Assembly (NCBI RefSeq): GCF_947623445.1
Contig: NC_135247.1
Span: 5,334,501 to 5,398,500, forward strand
DNA: 64,000 nt
DNA from: Clavelina lepadiformis
Lineage: Eukaryota > Chordata > Ascidiacea > Aplousobranchia > Clavelinidae
Direction: 5' to 3'
Shown: one piece after another, positions 1 to 11,492 of the stretch
Layout of the letters: every line of letters begins with the position of its first letter
Position numbering within the stretch: position 1 is the first letter of the stretch
Made by a program: the position numbers and the translations under genes
Notes under the pieces: generated by a model
Told to the model about the DNA's origin: nothing
The model's input: the letters and a program-made list of their open reading frames with translations, nothing else
Databases searched by the model: none

Positions 1-77
1 ATGACGAGGTTTGTGTCTGCTTTGTATTGAGATAGTTTAAGCAGATATATTTTTCTCAAAATCTCTTTTTGTTTTAG

Positions 78-1507
78 CAGATTTTCACTCCTAGTTATCA
101 ATCGATAGATGTGGACGGTCGAGTTATAAGAATAGATTCAATGGCAAAGGTAAAAATTTGCTTTCATATTTTACGTCACGGCGTATTGGGTCACCGTTAC
201 TTAGCAAACGTATTCGCTTAAAACGGGAAAGATATTAATGCTGTAAAAGTATTTGAACGTATTTAGGAATACGCGGTATCAGCAAATACAAATAACAATT
301 ATGTTATTTTGCAAATCGATACTTTGTAAAGAAGATTCCATGAACTTGTAGGGTATTCTTCTTTCTGCAAAACTTAAAAGTGCGCAATTGATCAGTCACA
401 GCTATATATACATTACAAATATTTTTACTTTTTTATACGCATGTAGTTCTTCGCTCCAGGCTTAAGGATTGGCTGGGTAACTGGCCCTTCAAAAATTATC
501 AGGACCGTAATACCAGCTCAAGTATCTGCTACAATTGCACCCGGCGCATTCGCACAGGTAAACCGGGTAATCGCTGGACATAACAGGACATAACGTTCTA
601 ACTGGACATCTTGAATTCGGTTTTGGTGCTGCTTTTTTATATATAATGGAAATAGTTGCTTCTCAAAAAATATTAAACAAGCAGTCGCCATATACTGTAC
701 AACAAAGATCAAAGGAAAAAATTCAAAATAGATTAAATTTTTTTTAGATTGCTGTTCTAAAATTGTTTGGAAAAACTGGAATGGTTGGTTTTCAAGACCG
801 AATCCAAGAGTTAAAACATTTTTATAAACCGAAAAGAGATTTGTCTGTAAGTCTGCTGAAAAAACATTTAAAAGGTAGAATATGATTCTCAACCATTTGG
901 TGTAAATTGTAAAGTGCTCAGTATTATTGTATTATATTCAAAATATTTGATTTATACTTTTGAAGACTAAATACTACAGTGAATATAATGTGTACGGTGC
1001 AATATACACTGATTTCAGTGCATGACCAAACATTTGCTGGACAACCTCTTTTATACGCTCACACATTATTTTTGCTCATAAAAATGTTTAGACGACGTGG
1101 AATGGATTGAACCACAAGCCGGTATATTTCTCTGGATGAAATTGAAAAATCTGGCAGACTCAATGATATTCATCGATTCGGAGGATTGTCGAAAATACGG
1201 AGTATTTGTTGTTCCTGGAGCAGGATTCCTTGTCAGACCGAAAGGTCCCTGTCCGTACTTACGCATCAGCTTCACCCGGATGTCCACGGAAGACTTAGAA
1301 AAGGCAAGTTACTCATTCGGTGATGATGGCAAGTCTATACTATATGGTGGCCTGTACAGTTGCTGAAAATCTTAGACTTGTGTTTAGGTTTTTAAGACAT
1401 ATATGTACATATGAGATAATTTGACGATCCGTCTATAATTTTAGGGAATCATTTGCTTATCGCAATGGATTAAAGATGCCACCAGAAAAGAGCTATCGGG
1501 AATTTGA
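78..1507 (+). CDS. AADAT: AADAT-like aminotransferase (kynurenine/alpha-aminoadipate aminotransferase), 3' part
   Basis: The C-terminal part of a fold-type I PLP aminotransferase, in five exons: 78 or 81-149, 447-557, 748-874, 1092-1303 and 1445-1507. All phases agree and the last exon ends in TGA. In AADAT these enzymes move the amino group of kynurenine or 2-aminoadipate to 2-oxoglutarate, usually in mitochondria. The first exon contains DVDGRVIR followed by DSMAK, whose lysine (147-149) matches the family's PLP Schiff-base lysine. Next come GLRIGWVTGP, then EWIEPQAGIFLWMK, and finally YLRISF, whose arginine (1262-1264) matches the substrate-carboxylate arginine. The last intron uses a GC donor (AAG|GCAAGT at 1303/1304). 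The first acceptor is a TAGCAG tandem that could add one glutamine. The 5' half lies upstream of the window. Family assignment is strong; whether the substrate is kynurenine or aminoadipate is inferred. Confidence 0.9.
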
Positions 1508-2683
1508 TTATAATAATAACATATCCCACGAACTGCTATCTTTTTCAATTCTAGCAATATAAATGCTTCGCTTTATGCTGGTTGATAATTCAGTAATATA
1601 TCGTAAACCGAATTCCAAATATGGATCTGATATTTACAACAATAACTTTTCTAAGTTATCGTTCTTTTTATACATTATAATATGGCTGATATTTGCTTCT
1701 TCTGCAAACGCCTGCTGAATCCTATCAATTATCACCGCAACAGTGCTAAATTCAGCATAGGAATGAATTTCGAAAATGACTGAACGAAGATAGATTTTCA
1801 TTCAAAGTAGTTTACATAATTGTTATGGGAATTTTCTTTCTCAGGATATGAATTTCATTAAATGCCATGTTCTTGTATATAAAAACGTTGTTACAACTTA
1901 TACAAATTTAAGAATATAACAGACATATTTTGACAACTATATGACCTTAAAAACAGACCTACCATTTCAAGGCAGAATTAACTAACCGTTATGTGCAATG
2001 GAATGTATTTGAGTTTATAATGGTTTTACACAAACCGTTAATAAATCAAAGAGAAGAACAATAAGGTGTTAAGAACATTAATTTTACACTTTCACATCTT
2101 TTTATGTGTGTTTGAATGGCTAATTTGTTATAGAAGATTTAAAAATTTTATATAAGGTTTTTTTCATACAATTTTATCAAAGAAAACATGGCAAAGTGTC
2201 ATTGACGTGTCGGAAATAGATTTTAAATTGGAATTTTATATCTGATTCAAGTTATTGCAGTTTTTACTGTGCGCTTAAATAAAACAAACCTAAAATATGT
2301 TTCCTCTATTGTTATTTACAGGTTTAATCTGATAAGATTTACAATACCGAATTTATTATATGATGTTCATAACCTCAATGAAACACAAAGTATTACAGTC
2401 TCAATTGACCTGCGTTTTTGCCATCCATAAGCGTTTGCTTTGCCTATGGCATTGTTTTAACTGCTGGTTTATTTGACAATTCATAGCAAGTTGTTGGTTG
2501 GGATGCACAGAAGTAAACGAATTGTATACAGAAAACTTAAAGTATAAAGCCGCAAAGAAAAAGTACTTCACGTAGAGCACTGCGTATCTGAGTAGTGGGT
2601 TATAATTATAAGATACAAATGTACAAAAAGTAATTTTAAACACATTTTGAATCATTCAAACAAAAACAAACACGACAGTTCAG
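1508..2683. other. Convergent intergenic region, no gene seen
   Basis: AT-rich sequence between the 3' ends of the AADAT-like gene (+) and the UNC93A-like gene (-). It should contain both 3' UTRs. Short open frames here show no protein-like composition or family motif. Confidence 0.6.
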
Positions 2684-5364
2684 CTATTTGATAATTGAAA
2701 CAGAGTTATGGTTCAGTATGGTTTCGATTTCGCTGTGACTGGAAGAAGAATGGTTTCTCCTGAAAATTTCTGCTATGCAATACCCAGTACCAGCTAAAAC
2801 AAGAATTCCGATCATGCTGTAGATCCGTGTACTTACACATACGACCCCGCTTAACAGAAAGCCGGTAAACATACCCAGTACACACCAAAGCTGAACCGTA
2901 CCGAATGCTAATTCTTCATTTTCCCGGAAAAATAACGCGGCGTTTGCTAAAAATGAAATGAATTTTAAGTTTCTGATACGAAAAAAAAATTGTAGACATA
3001 TTTTTGTGACTAACCGATGTTAGTGAATTGCCAAATGCCATCTGATGTGCCCAGCATTGCTCCAAATACATAAACAACGTATCTCGATTCCATTGTTGGC
3101 AGCCACAAAATCTGGGCGACGTAATTTCCCAAATCAAAAAGGCAAATAAAGCACAGTAAAGGTGCAAGACCAAAGCGATGGGAAATCCATGCGCCGACCA
3201 AAGCAGCTAATACGTTAGCAAGACCATACAAAGCCATTGCAAGTCCAACCTACGTTTAAATAAATTTGATGAAACGAAAACACGCTTGGTGGTTGTCCAA
3301 AACAGATTGGTAGCCCAACTTACATGCTGCACTCCAATAGTACAAGATACAAAAGCTTTAGTGAACTCAGTGAAGCTGTAACTGATTAAGTATCCATAGT
3401 AGAAGTAACTTGGAGTAAGTAAGATTTGTTTCCAGTAAAATATCTGATAAAACGTATCTTTTAGCGTGTTCCATATTATAGCCCTCATCGAAGAAAAATT
3501 GCAACTTCCTGTAGGCATCGTTAAATGAGATTCGTGAAAGTCAAATTAAGTAGTTTGAAGCGAAAGCAGGTAATAATTATAATTATAATTATAATTATAC
3601 CACACAGCAAAGTGTAGTTATCTTAACATAATACCTTTGTTAAGTGAATCAACTGACGGCAAACCAAAAGAATGCATCAATACTGAAATAAACTGAAGGC
3701 ACAAGTAGAAAGTAAAAATAAGATAAATGGACACTTTGCTCGCTGGGACGTATTTTTCGACAGTTGCTGTGTTCTCAGCTTTCTGTTGTAAAACAGTTTT
3801 AGTTGTCGAACTAAGAACAGCGAGTTTTAAATATTTCAAAATACAGCATCCACATTGATCTATACGTTTGTAACTTCTAACCAGTTCATTTGTATTATGA
3901 AGATTGAAGTAAGTTATAACCAACACCCATACCTACAGAGCACTCAGCATTTTACAAAATAAAATCTCATGAAATTCAACTTAAAGCTTAACTTACTTAC
4001 CGAACAAAACTGGGCGCCACACGACGACATGTTGGCGTACAAAACTGCGTCACTGGTTACATTATGAACATTTAAATTTCTACCTCCATACAAAATTGCG
4101 TAGGATAGCAGGTTGCCCCAAATCTTTAACATGCAAATTTATTTTGTTAAATTTTCTTTTAGGACTCATAGTTTTAACTACTCAAATCTAAGGGTGTTAT
4201 GGAGCCCTTGAAAAACGCAATGATCTTTTGCGCAACCCTAACAATTTGATTTATGAAATAAAGGAAACGAAATATAAATAAGCTTATACTTAATGCTCAC
4301 AAGTTTTTATCTCTAATTACGCAAAAGTGGGCAGCAAAATATAAGTGCAGGCTTATAATTACTAAAGTAACTTGTTAATATAGTTATATATGCAAATATA
4401 TTAAATATTTTACTATTGGTAAAAAGATTTTGCGGAGAACCTGGACGCTTCTCACTGAGCCAATAAACGCTCCGCAAAGCTCGTTTTGAGAAATGCTGGT
4501 AAACTGTCTGTTTGTTAAAGAAAATTTTTAACGTACCTGTCCACTCTTCAAAACACTGTAAAATTGCCCGAACCACTTATTCTTCACATTATCCATGGGT
4601 TCGTTTGATTCTTCGGTTTGTGACGTCCAAAACTCTCGGAACAAATGACTGAGGTACAAAGGTGATGCGGCCCACACTAATGCTTCACCCAGTGAGCCGA
4701 TAATTGCTCCCGGTATCAAAGTGTAAAACCCTGTTTTGAAAATTGTATTAAAAGTTTGATGGAAGCTGTGATGGCAGGAGACAGAATGTTTAGAGATAAA
4801 AAAATATCTTCCATTACTATTCGAAACTCTACTATGTAGATACCCTTATATTATTTACTGGGGTAAAAATTTGCTATAGAGTAAGCGATGAATCCAGTTT
4901 CGCCAACGACCAGCGACCATTTTGCGCCAGCCCGTAGTAGCAACAAAGGAGCCACAAAAATACAGATAAATACTGCCACGAGGTACATCACGGAAGCACT
5001 GATTGTGCCCAGGTTTTCTTCTATGTTAATACTGCTCTGTAAGTTTAGGATTCCTAAAGTTGTAAAATACGATAGTGGTCAAAAAAATTTTGACAGTCTT
5101 GAAACATGTTGATGATTACAAACACAAAATGGCTAGTACATTGAAGCAGTTAATGTAGCACTAAATATACCAAAAATGCAAACCATTCAAACTGTAATAA
5201 CACTACAACTTGAGCAAGAAAACAACTTAAGCACTCATGTAAGCTACTTCGTATATATTAATGACCGCAAAATAAAACATCATGTGCTTACCGACATAGG
5301 CAGTTATGTTCATCAGCGTGCCAATAACCAAAATGTAGTAGTAAGTTTTCGATTTTTGTAACAT
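2684..5364 (-). CDS. UNC93A: UNC93A-like multi-pass membrane protein, complete eight-exon model
   Basis: A major-facilitator-fold membrane protein of the UNC93 family (UNC93A branch), predicted 521 residues against about 457 in human UNC93A. Exons on the minus strand, 5' to 3': 5364-5292, 5053-4859, 4730-4537, 4123-4001, 3932-3635, 3508-3324, 3249-3015 and 2946-2684. All junctions are GT-AG and in phase, and the stop is TAG at 2684-2686. The start is the ATG at 5364, giving MLQKSKTYYY followed by the first hydrophobic segment. Family landmarks are LQSSINIEENLGT after helix 1, an AGAKWSLVVGE segment, YTLIPGAIIGSLGEALVWAA, an extracellular NVTSDAVLYANMSSCGAQFC loop, TKAFVSCTIGVQHVG, and DGIWQF near the end. 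Exon 5 encodes a long hydrophilic loop that matches vertebrate UNC93A poorly and accounts for part of the extra length. UNC93A function is poorly defined; unlike UNC93B1, it has no established Toll-like receptor trafficking role. Confidence 0.92.
3569..3598. repeat. Short AATTAT-type microsatellite in a UNC93A intron
   Basis: About five tandem copies of a six-base AATTAT-type unit in the intron between exons 5 and 6 of the UNC93A-like gene. Confidence 0.8.
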
Positions 5365-7562
5365 TGCTAATCCTTGCAATTCAACCTACTCAATGGATAA
5401 AAGCATTAAATGATCCTGTTCATGCAGTACTGTATTTTGCTCCTTTCAAGCACATTGATATCCGCTGGTTAAAAATCATCTAACCACGAATCATCGTCAG
5501 CCCTCCCTGCACGCAGTTGCACATTTTACAGCATTTTAAAAACGTTTCGCTTTCAGGCGCAGCAAAACACGTTTAAAGCAGGATATAACATATGCTGCAC
5601 ATTCATTCTATTCAATAGACGCAAATCAGTAACCACAAAATACACGTTGTCTAACAATATAAGCGAACTAAACCCTCGGTATAATGCCTATCATACAATA
5701 TAGCCTTAACGGAAAAATGAACGATTAGTGTTAAAGGCTCCAATAACAGTATAAGCCACACACCGTGCATGATTACATTGCATTCTAATGCACTAATCAA
5801 CAAAAAACGTGTTATTATATCAGACGAGTTATGTCTGTGCTGAGATGAATCACATTTTTTGGACGCTCGGCAAACGGTTATACAATGCAATAATAACAAT
5901 TAGGTTACAATAACCAGAAAACTATGTTGGCACACAACCTATTTTATGATGCCTATATCTATCATAAGGCTATACATAGAGTGCGGTAACTAGTTATGTG
6001 CAAAGCAATTTAGATTGACTGATGATTCCCCTGCTTTCGGACTCTGTCAGGCAAGAACTTCCCGTATTATATCACGAATTAGTTGTCTAATTTGATACTT
6101 TCTTCCCGTCAAAACACTTCGCATTACATGCAACGTTTAAGCACTGTGCAAAATCACTTGTGATGTTTTAAGCGTTTATACACACAAGCAAATCTCACAC
6201 ACTGATTTAATAATACCGGTACATGTAGAAAGAGAGAGAGAGAAATTAACCAAAGTCAGTTCGTGTAGGCCTAATCATAATGCTTATTCTGCCAACATGA
6301 TAACATTTAATGTATATATGGTGCAAAAATATTTTGCAATGCTGCTTAAAAGCACTTATTTCATTACCATTTGGCTGTGTACAATAGCGGTTACTTATAA
6401 AACAATTTCCATTTGCTGGGTCAATTTTTACTTGCATATGAAGTACAAGGTAGAAGTACAAGGAAGATCAACGATTCTGATTAAAATGTATCACTTCATT
6501 AACATAAAAATATACGAAAATTAAAATGTGCTTTATGTGTCAATGATAGATTTATGGAGTCCGATTTGATGAGATATAACCCAGCATACAAACATATGAA
6601 ACGATAATTTTTTATGCGCTAGACTCAGGCTAGAGTATATATCCTAACAGGCAACTATGCATAAAACAGCCCTGATGGGTATACTGTTAACCTTTTTTAC
6701 CTCGTAACGCCTTGCATCTCATGTATATAACTTAAACGTAACCAAACAAAAAAAATGAGAAGCTTGATTAATGTTAACATAAAAGTATAAAATTAGAAAT
6801 ACTGTAAAACAGCTTGTTCGTATCAAATGAGATGTAAAGTTACAGAAAGTTTCCCAAAAAGTGACAACATGTCGGAAAGAGAAGCGGTGATTCATCCGAT
6901 CCAGCAATCATTGTTTTCATCCAAATGATGTCGAATCAGTTTTACCATCTTTGATAAAAAAAGAAAACAATTTTGAACATATAGCCTACAATATACTAAT
7001 AGGCTATTCCTCATATATGTGTGCTGTCTTTGTATACTGAAGGCTATATTACCTCAGCAGAAGTATAAGAGCGTTTGTTAAAAGTTCATTTCTGAGTCAT
7101 ATTGTAGCTCTTCTCTACCTTGTTGCCAGCAGGGAATGAATTAAGTCGCGTGAAAATCTTTGGCTTATTACTGTCATAAATTTTGGATGAAAACCTTAAT
7201 TTATGCAAAGAAGTTAAAACTGACAAATACAAATAGTTCTTATCAGGATTGCAGTTGTTGAAACTCAATCGGAATGCGTGAGGCATGTTTAATATTTCAT
7301 GAGTTTTGGTCTACACTTGGTGAAGCGTTGGCTGAAAAAAAAACAGAGAAACTTTTCATGTTGGCCTTGATGAGAGCATTTCGACTACTTCACTGGAGAC
7401 AGGGTGTTCATGCTACTATAGTGTAGGAGCCCTATTCAATTGGAAAACAAAGGCAAATAATCCAAGTTCAAATTAGCGATTTTCAAGATAGTATTAATAT
7501 TTATAGATATAACTAAAATTTGGACGAGTCTTAAAGGTTTGCGCAGTATAGAGATACCCACT
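5365..7562. promoter_or_regulatory. Intergenic region between two divergent genes, presumed promoters
   Basis: About 2.2 kb between the start codons of the UNC93A-like gene (-) and the LRR-Ig gene (+). It must hold both 5' UTRs and probably both promoters, but I can point to no convincing core element. A short AG run lies near 6231-6242. Open frames here look like chance. Confidence 0.4.
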
Positions 7563-10500
7563 ATGCAGCCACAACTTCGCATGGAACCCGTTTACAACAT
7601 AATGTTTTTGCTTACCGGTATGTTTTGGTTAGCTTTCGTTATCGAGGCAACCGTCCGTATAAGAGCTTGTCCTGAACATACAGGGGGGCGAGGAGAATGC
7701 TCATGCAGTGCCATGGATAGGTATTTATACCCACCGTATTCTGAGTGTGAGCCAGAATATAAAATTTCAAAAAATGTGTTGGCATTGCTTAGGGCTGCTA
7801 AAGAAATTGTAAAGAATAGGATACAAATGCATGGAGATTTACATAACTGAAAGTTTCTTTCTAGATCTGTAAGCTGCAAAAGGCTCTATGGTCTATCTCA
7901 CAGACTACCGGTAGGAATTCCAATACAAACAAAGAATTTAAGTGTGACGTATTCACTTGTAACTGTAAGTTTGTGACTCTTCTTCAATTTTGCAAATTTG
8001 GCAGAGTTCATTCAATGGTTTATTTTTAATGTTTTAACTGTGCCTATATATTATCTGACTATATATCTACGCTCATCGGATGCTTATGTTATATTGCATG
8101 TTCATAGGATTAGATTTGGTTTTACAGAACAGGTTCTTTTAACAGGGAATGTGTTGAATTTAAGCAAAATGATGATAACCACAAAACAGGAACGAAAGCA
8201 CCTTTGCATCGCAAAAACGTGTGACTTTCTTAGTTTCAGTTTTACCTATACAAAGTCTTATTTAACAACTCGTAAAAAGTAACATAAACGAAGTAAACGT
8301 TTGCTACTCTTCAAGGCTATACCTAATTATTCCATAAAAGATTTATGCCATAATTGGGAGACATGTATCTTCTGCTAACGGTTTACTCAAGGGTCAAGTA
8401 ACTCGTCGCATGTCCATGTTAACATCGGCTTGTACCACACTTAGTATCCGCTTCAACACTTTCCTTTGCATAGAGGACGTTTAAGATTGCCACCTCACTC
8501 GGGCTTGGTAGAAGAGGTTCAATTTAACGCCTGTTGTTTTACGGTATACTGTCATTTGTTTTAAAATGACTACTACGTTTTACTCAGAAACTTGGACCAA
8601 ACGCTTTTTATGGCTGCACAAAACTGGAAACTGTAGATTTGAGCCACAACAAAATAAAAGATATTTCACCGAGTGCATTTGAAGTTCCCAAACATATGAA
8701 GAAGCTAAGTTTGGCCTTTAACCACTTAAGGTAGCTATTCATCCATATTACTAGATATCATAGATATCTGTGCGAAAATTCTCATTGCCCTAGTGGTTAT
8801 TGTAAGGTTTTGATGATGATGATTTTTTGTGTGATTTGCCTAAAATGAGCTATGGAGGCCTATACGTTTGCTGTACATGACAGCCGATTATATTGAAACA
8901 AACGTTATAGTATGTAGAGTATTTGCATATTTTTATAGGTTCCTGCCAGGTGACACTTTTATGCATTTGTCAATGTTAAATCATTTGGATCTTTCTGGAA
9001 ACAAACTGATAGTCTTAGTCCCGGTGAACTTTGCAAAACTTTCCAGTCTTAAAGAGCTCATTCTTCGTAATAATCCAACAATGTGCATTGCCCCGAATGC
9101 CTTCGCTAACTTAACAAGTATGGAAGTGCTGGAGGTAAACGACATTGCTGAATATAAGAATATCAAAGTTATATATTTCTTTTAATTGTTACGCTTTCTT
9201 CTTGTAGATGTCTCACATAAAATCAGGCATTTACAATGAACTTCTCTACGATTCAACAAATCTTAAGAGATTGGTTATAAAACACGCCGAAGCAGTCGAT
9301 TCAATTCCGTCTGCATTTTTCAGAAACAATAAAAAGTATAATATTTCTTTATGTTTTTTTTCACCCAAAACGAAAGTTATTGGTATACAAATGCGCCATC
9401 GCTTGTAATAGGGAACCCCTCATCAACTTGCTTTGTGTATATAGGATACAGGAAGTTCATCTCGGGTATCTGCCTTCCTTAAACAACCATGGACTGCCAG
9501 ACGAAATTTTAACCGACCTTAAAGAACTGGAAACCCTGACAATAAAGTCTTGTAATTTCACTTCTGTGCCAAGTCGTACCTTGGAAAGGGTTGCGTCGAA
9601 CTTACGCCACTTAGACCTATCACATAATCCAATAAATTCTTTACAGAAAGATGATCTCAGGGTAGGCAATGTTCTTTTGTTTCATAGTTTTCTGCAACAT
9701 GTAAACGTGACCTACTATTTACATAACTACATTGTGGTGAAGTAGCTTTGCGTCTGATCTGTAAAGGTTGATGATAAGAAGTAAAAATCAGCGGTAAACA
9801 TCACCTTTTCACCACGTTAGTTTACAGCATTGAGTGCCAGTGTTTTTGAAAAGCTTATATTAACTTCACAATTATTATTTTCTTGCAGTTTCTTGAAGTT
9901 CTAGAAACATTAAATATTCGGAGTACAGGTTTAGCATACGTCAGTGATTGGGCATTGGCTATTCCCACACTAAGCATTCTTGATTTATCAAACAACAAAT
10001 TGACAGGTTTAAAGGTAAGCTTGCTGATCTGAACATTTTCGTCTGTATTTCGCAAAGTAACTTTTAGGTAATTGCTTAAACATTAATTAATTAATCATTA
10101 AGCAATCAACAATTTAAACTATTACTTGTTTTCCTAATTAAGTTCAATTATAGTGAGTGATATCATGGGTTAAAAACACTATAAAGAAGTGGTTTGATAT
10201 TGCAGAGAGATGTTTTCGGAAATTGCAAATTGTATTTAAAGTTAGCCATTTTGGGAAATAATCCTTGGATATGCGACTGTGATCTTAAATGGGTTGTGGA
10301 AGCCGAGTTTAACCACTCCTGCGAGGCGCAGGTAGTTTGTGAAAAGCCTCCGGCTATGCATGGCAAGGATATTCGACATTTGAATACATCAACATTACCA
10401 GATGATTATTTTTTATGTCAGGTAGATGAGTGCGAAAAACGTTTACTTTTGGATTCATGCTGTTCAAGATTTTAATTTTAAGATCTGTTTAAAGCTTTTG

Positions 10501-11492
10501 CGCAATTTTTACAGGCTCCGATTGTTGCCGAATTCGGAATTGACTCTGGTTTGAATGTATATTCGTTGAATTCAAAAACTGCGCCTGTAACACTGCAGGC
10601 AGTGTGTAAAATGACAGGGTATCCCTCACCAAAAATTCAATGGATATTGCCAAATATAAATGAAAGTCTGTACCCGTCCTCTCCCAAGAATAGTGACGGG
10701 TGCATAGCCTGCGGTTCTCCCTCGCGCCATCCGCTGGTATGCGAGTAGAAAAATACATTTATTCCAATAATATTTATTTTAAACACTAATCTATATGTTT
10801 GTACAAAAAGACGAATTTATACACAACTTGACATCATCATAGTTTTGTTAATTTTAGCAAATTTTATTATTGTATATATGCAGGTAGGTATTTTAGTAGA
10901 TGAGCAAGGCCTTCTACATTTGGATTACATAAGACCCGAGGCAGCTATTGGAGTATACACGTGTCAGGGAAATAACAAAATGGGAATCACCAGAAAATCT
11001 TTTGAAATAAAATTTAGTCCCAGCCTAGTGCCTTCACAACCACAAGCAACGAATTTCACACAGAACCCCTTGTTAGTAGGAGCGCCCAGGAAGACAAAAT
11101 TACTGATTAAAGGAAACAAAAAAGAATTGACAACATTAAAACAAGGAGACGTCATGCCATTGACATCCTACAAAAGAACTGCACGACAAAAGCAAACAAC
11201 GAGATCCCTTTCGACGTCTTATTCCAATATCCAGGACACTTGCCAAGGACCTTTCACATCTTCAGAATGCAAACAGAAATTCGGACACATGGAGTACCAT
11301 TTGAAACCTGTTAAGGAGCAAGATTTGAACAGCAACCGAGGAAACAGCGTTTACATGCAAGTGCCCCTCTCTAGAGGGCCAGTCATTGCTGAATCACACG
11401 GAAATAACGGTGATAGATCCAATCCAGCTTTTATGATTATGTTTATTGTCACGATTATATCAGCATGGATACTCCGATCAACTTCACTTTAA
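7563..11492 (+). CDS. LRR and Ig domain cell-surface protein, complete ten-exon model
   Basis: A predicted 704-residue extracellular protein in ten exons: 7563-7720, 7865-7964, 8588-8730, 8939-9134, 9208-9335, 9445-9661, 9889-10014, 10206-10421, 10515-10736 and 10884-11492. All phases agree and the stop is TAA. The start ATG precedes a hydrophobic signal segment (FLLTGMFWLAFVIEA). An LRRNT cap follows, with CPEHTGG...CSC in exon 1 and VSCKRL in exon 2. Repeats include LETVDLSHNKIKDI, LNHLDLSGNKL, LRHLDLSHNPI and LSILDLSNNKLTGL. The LRRCT cap is NPWICDCDLKW with paired cysteines (exon 8). One Ig domain is split between exons 9 (AVCKMTGYPSPKIQW) and 10 (GVYTCQGNNKMG). A basic Ser/Thr-rich stalk leads to a hydrophobic C-terminus (FMIMFIVTIISAWIL) with only a few residues after it, suggesting a GPI signal or a tail without a cytoplasmic domain. 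The architecture resembles neuronal adhesion families (LINGO, AMIGO, LRRN, ISLR), but I cannot assign an orthologue. Confidence 0.88.

Noticed and set aside
4888..5112. Plus-strand open frame of 74 codons
   Set aside because: It is the antisense shadow of UNC93A exon 2 (minus strand 4859-5053), which carries clear family motifs.
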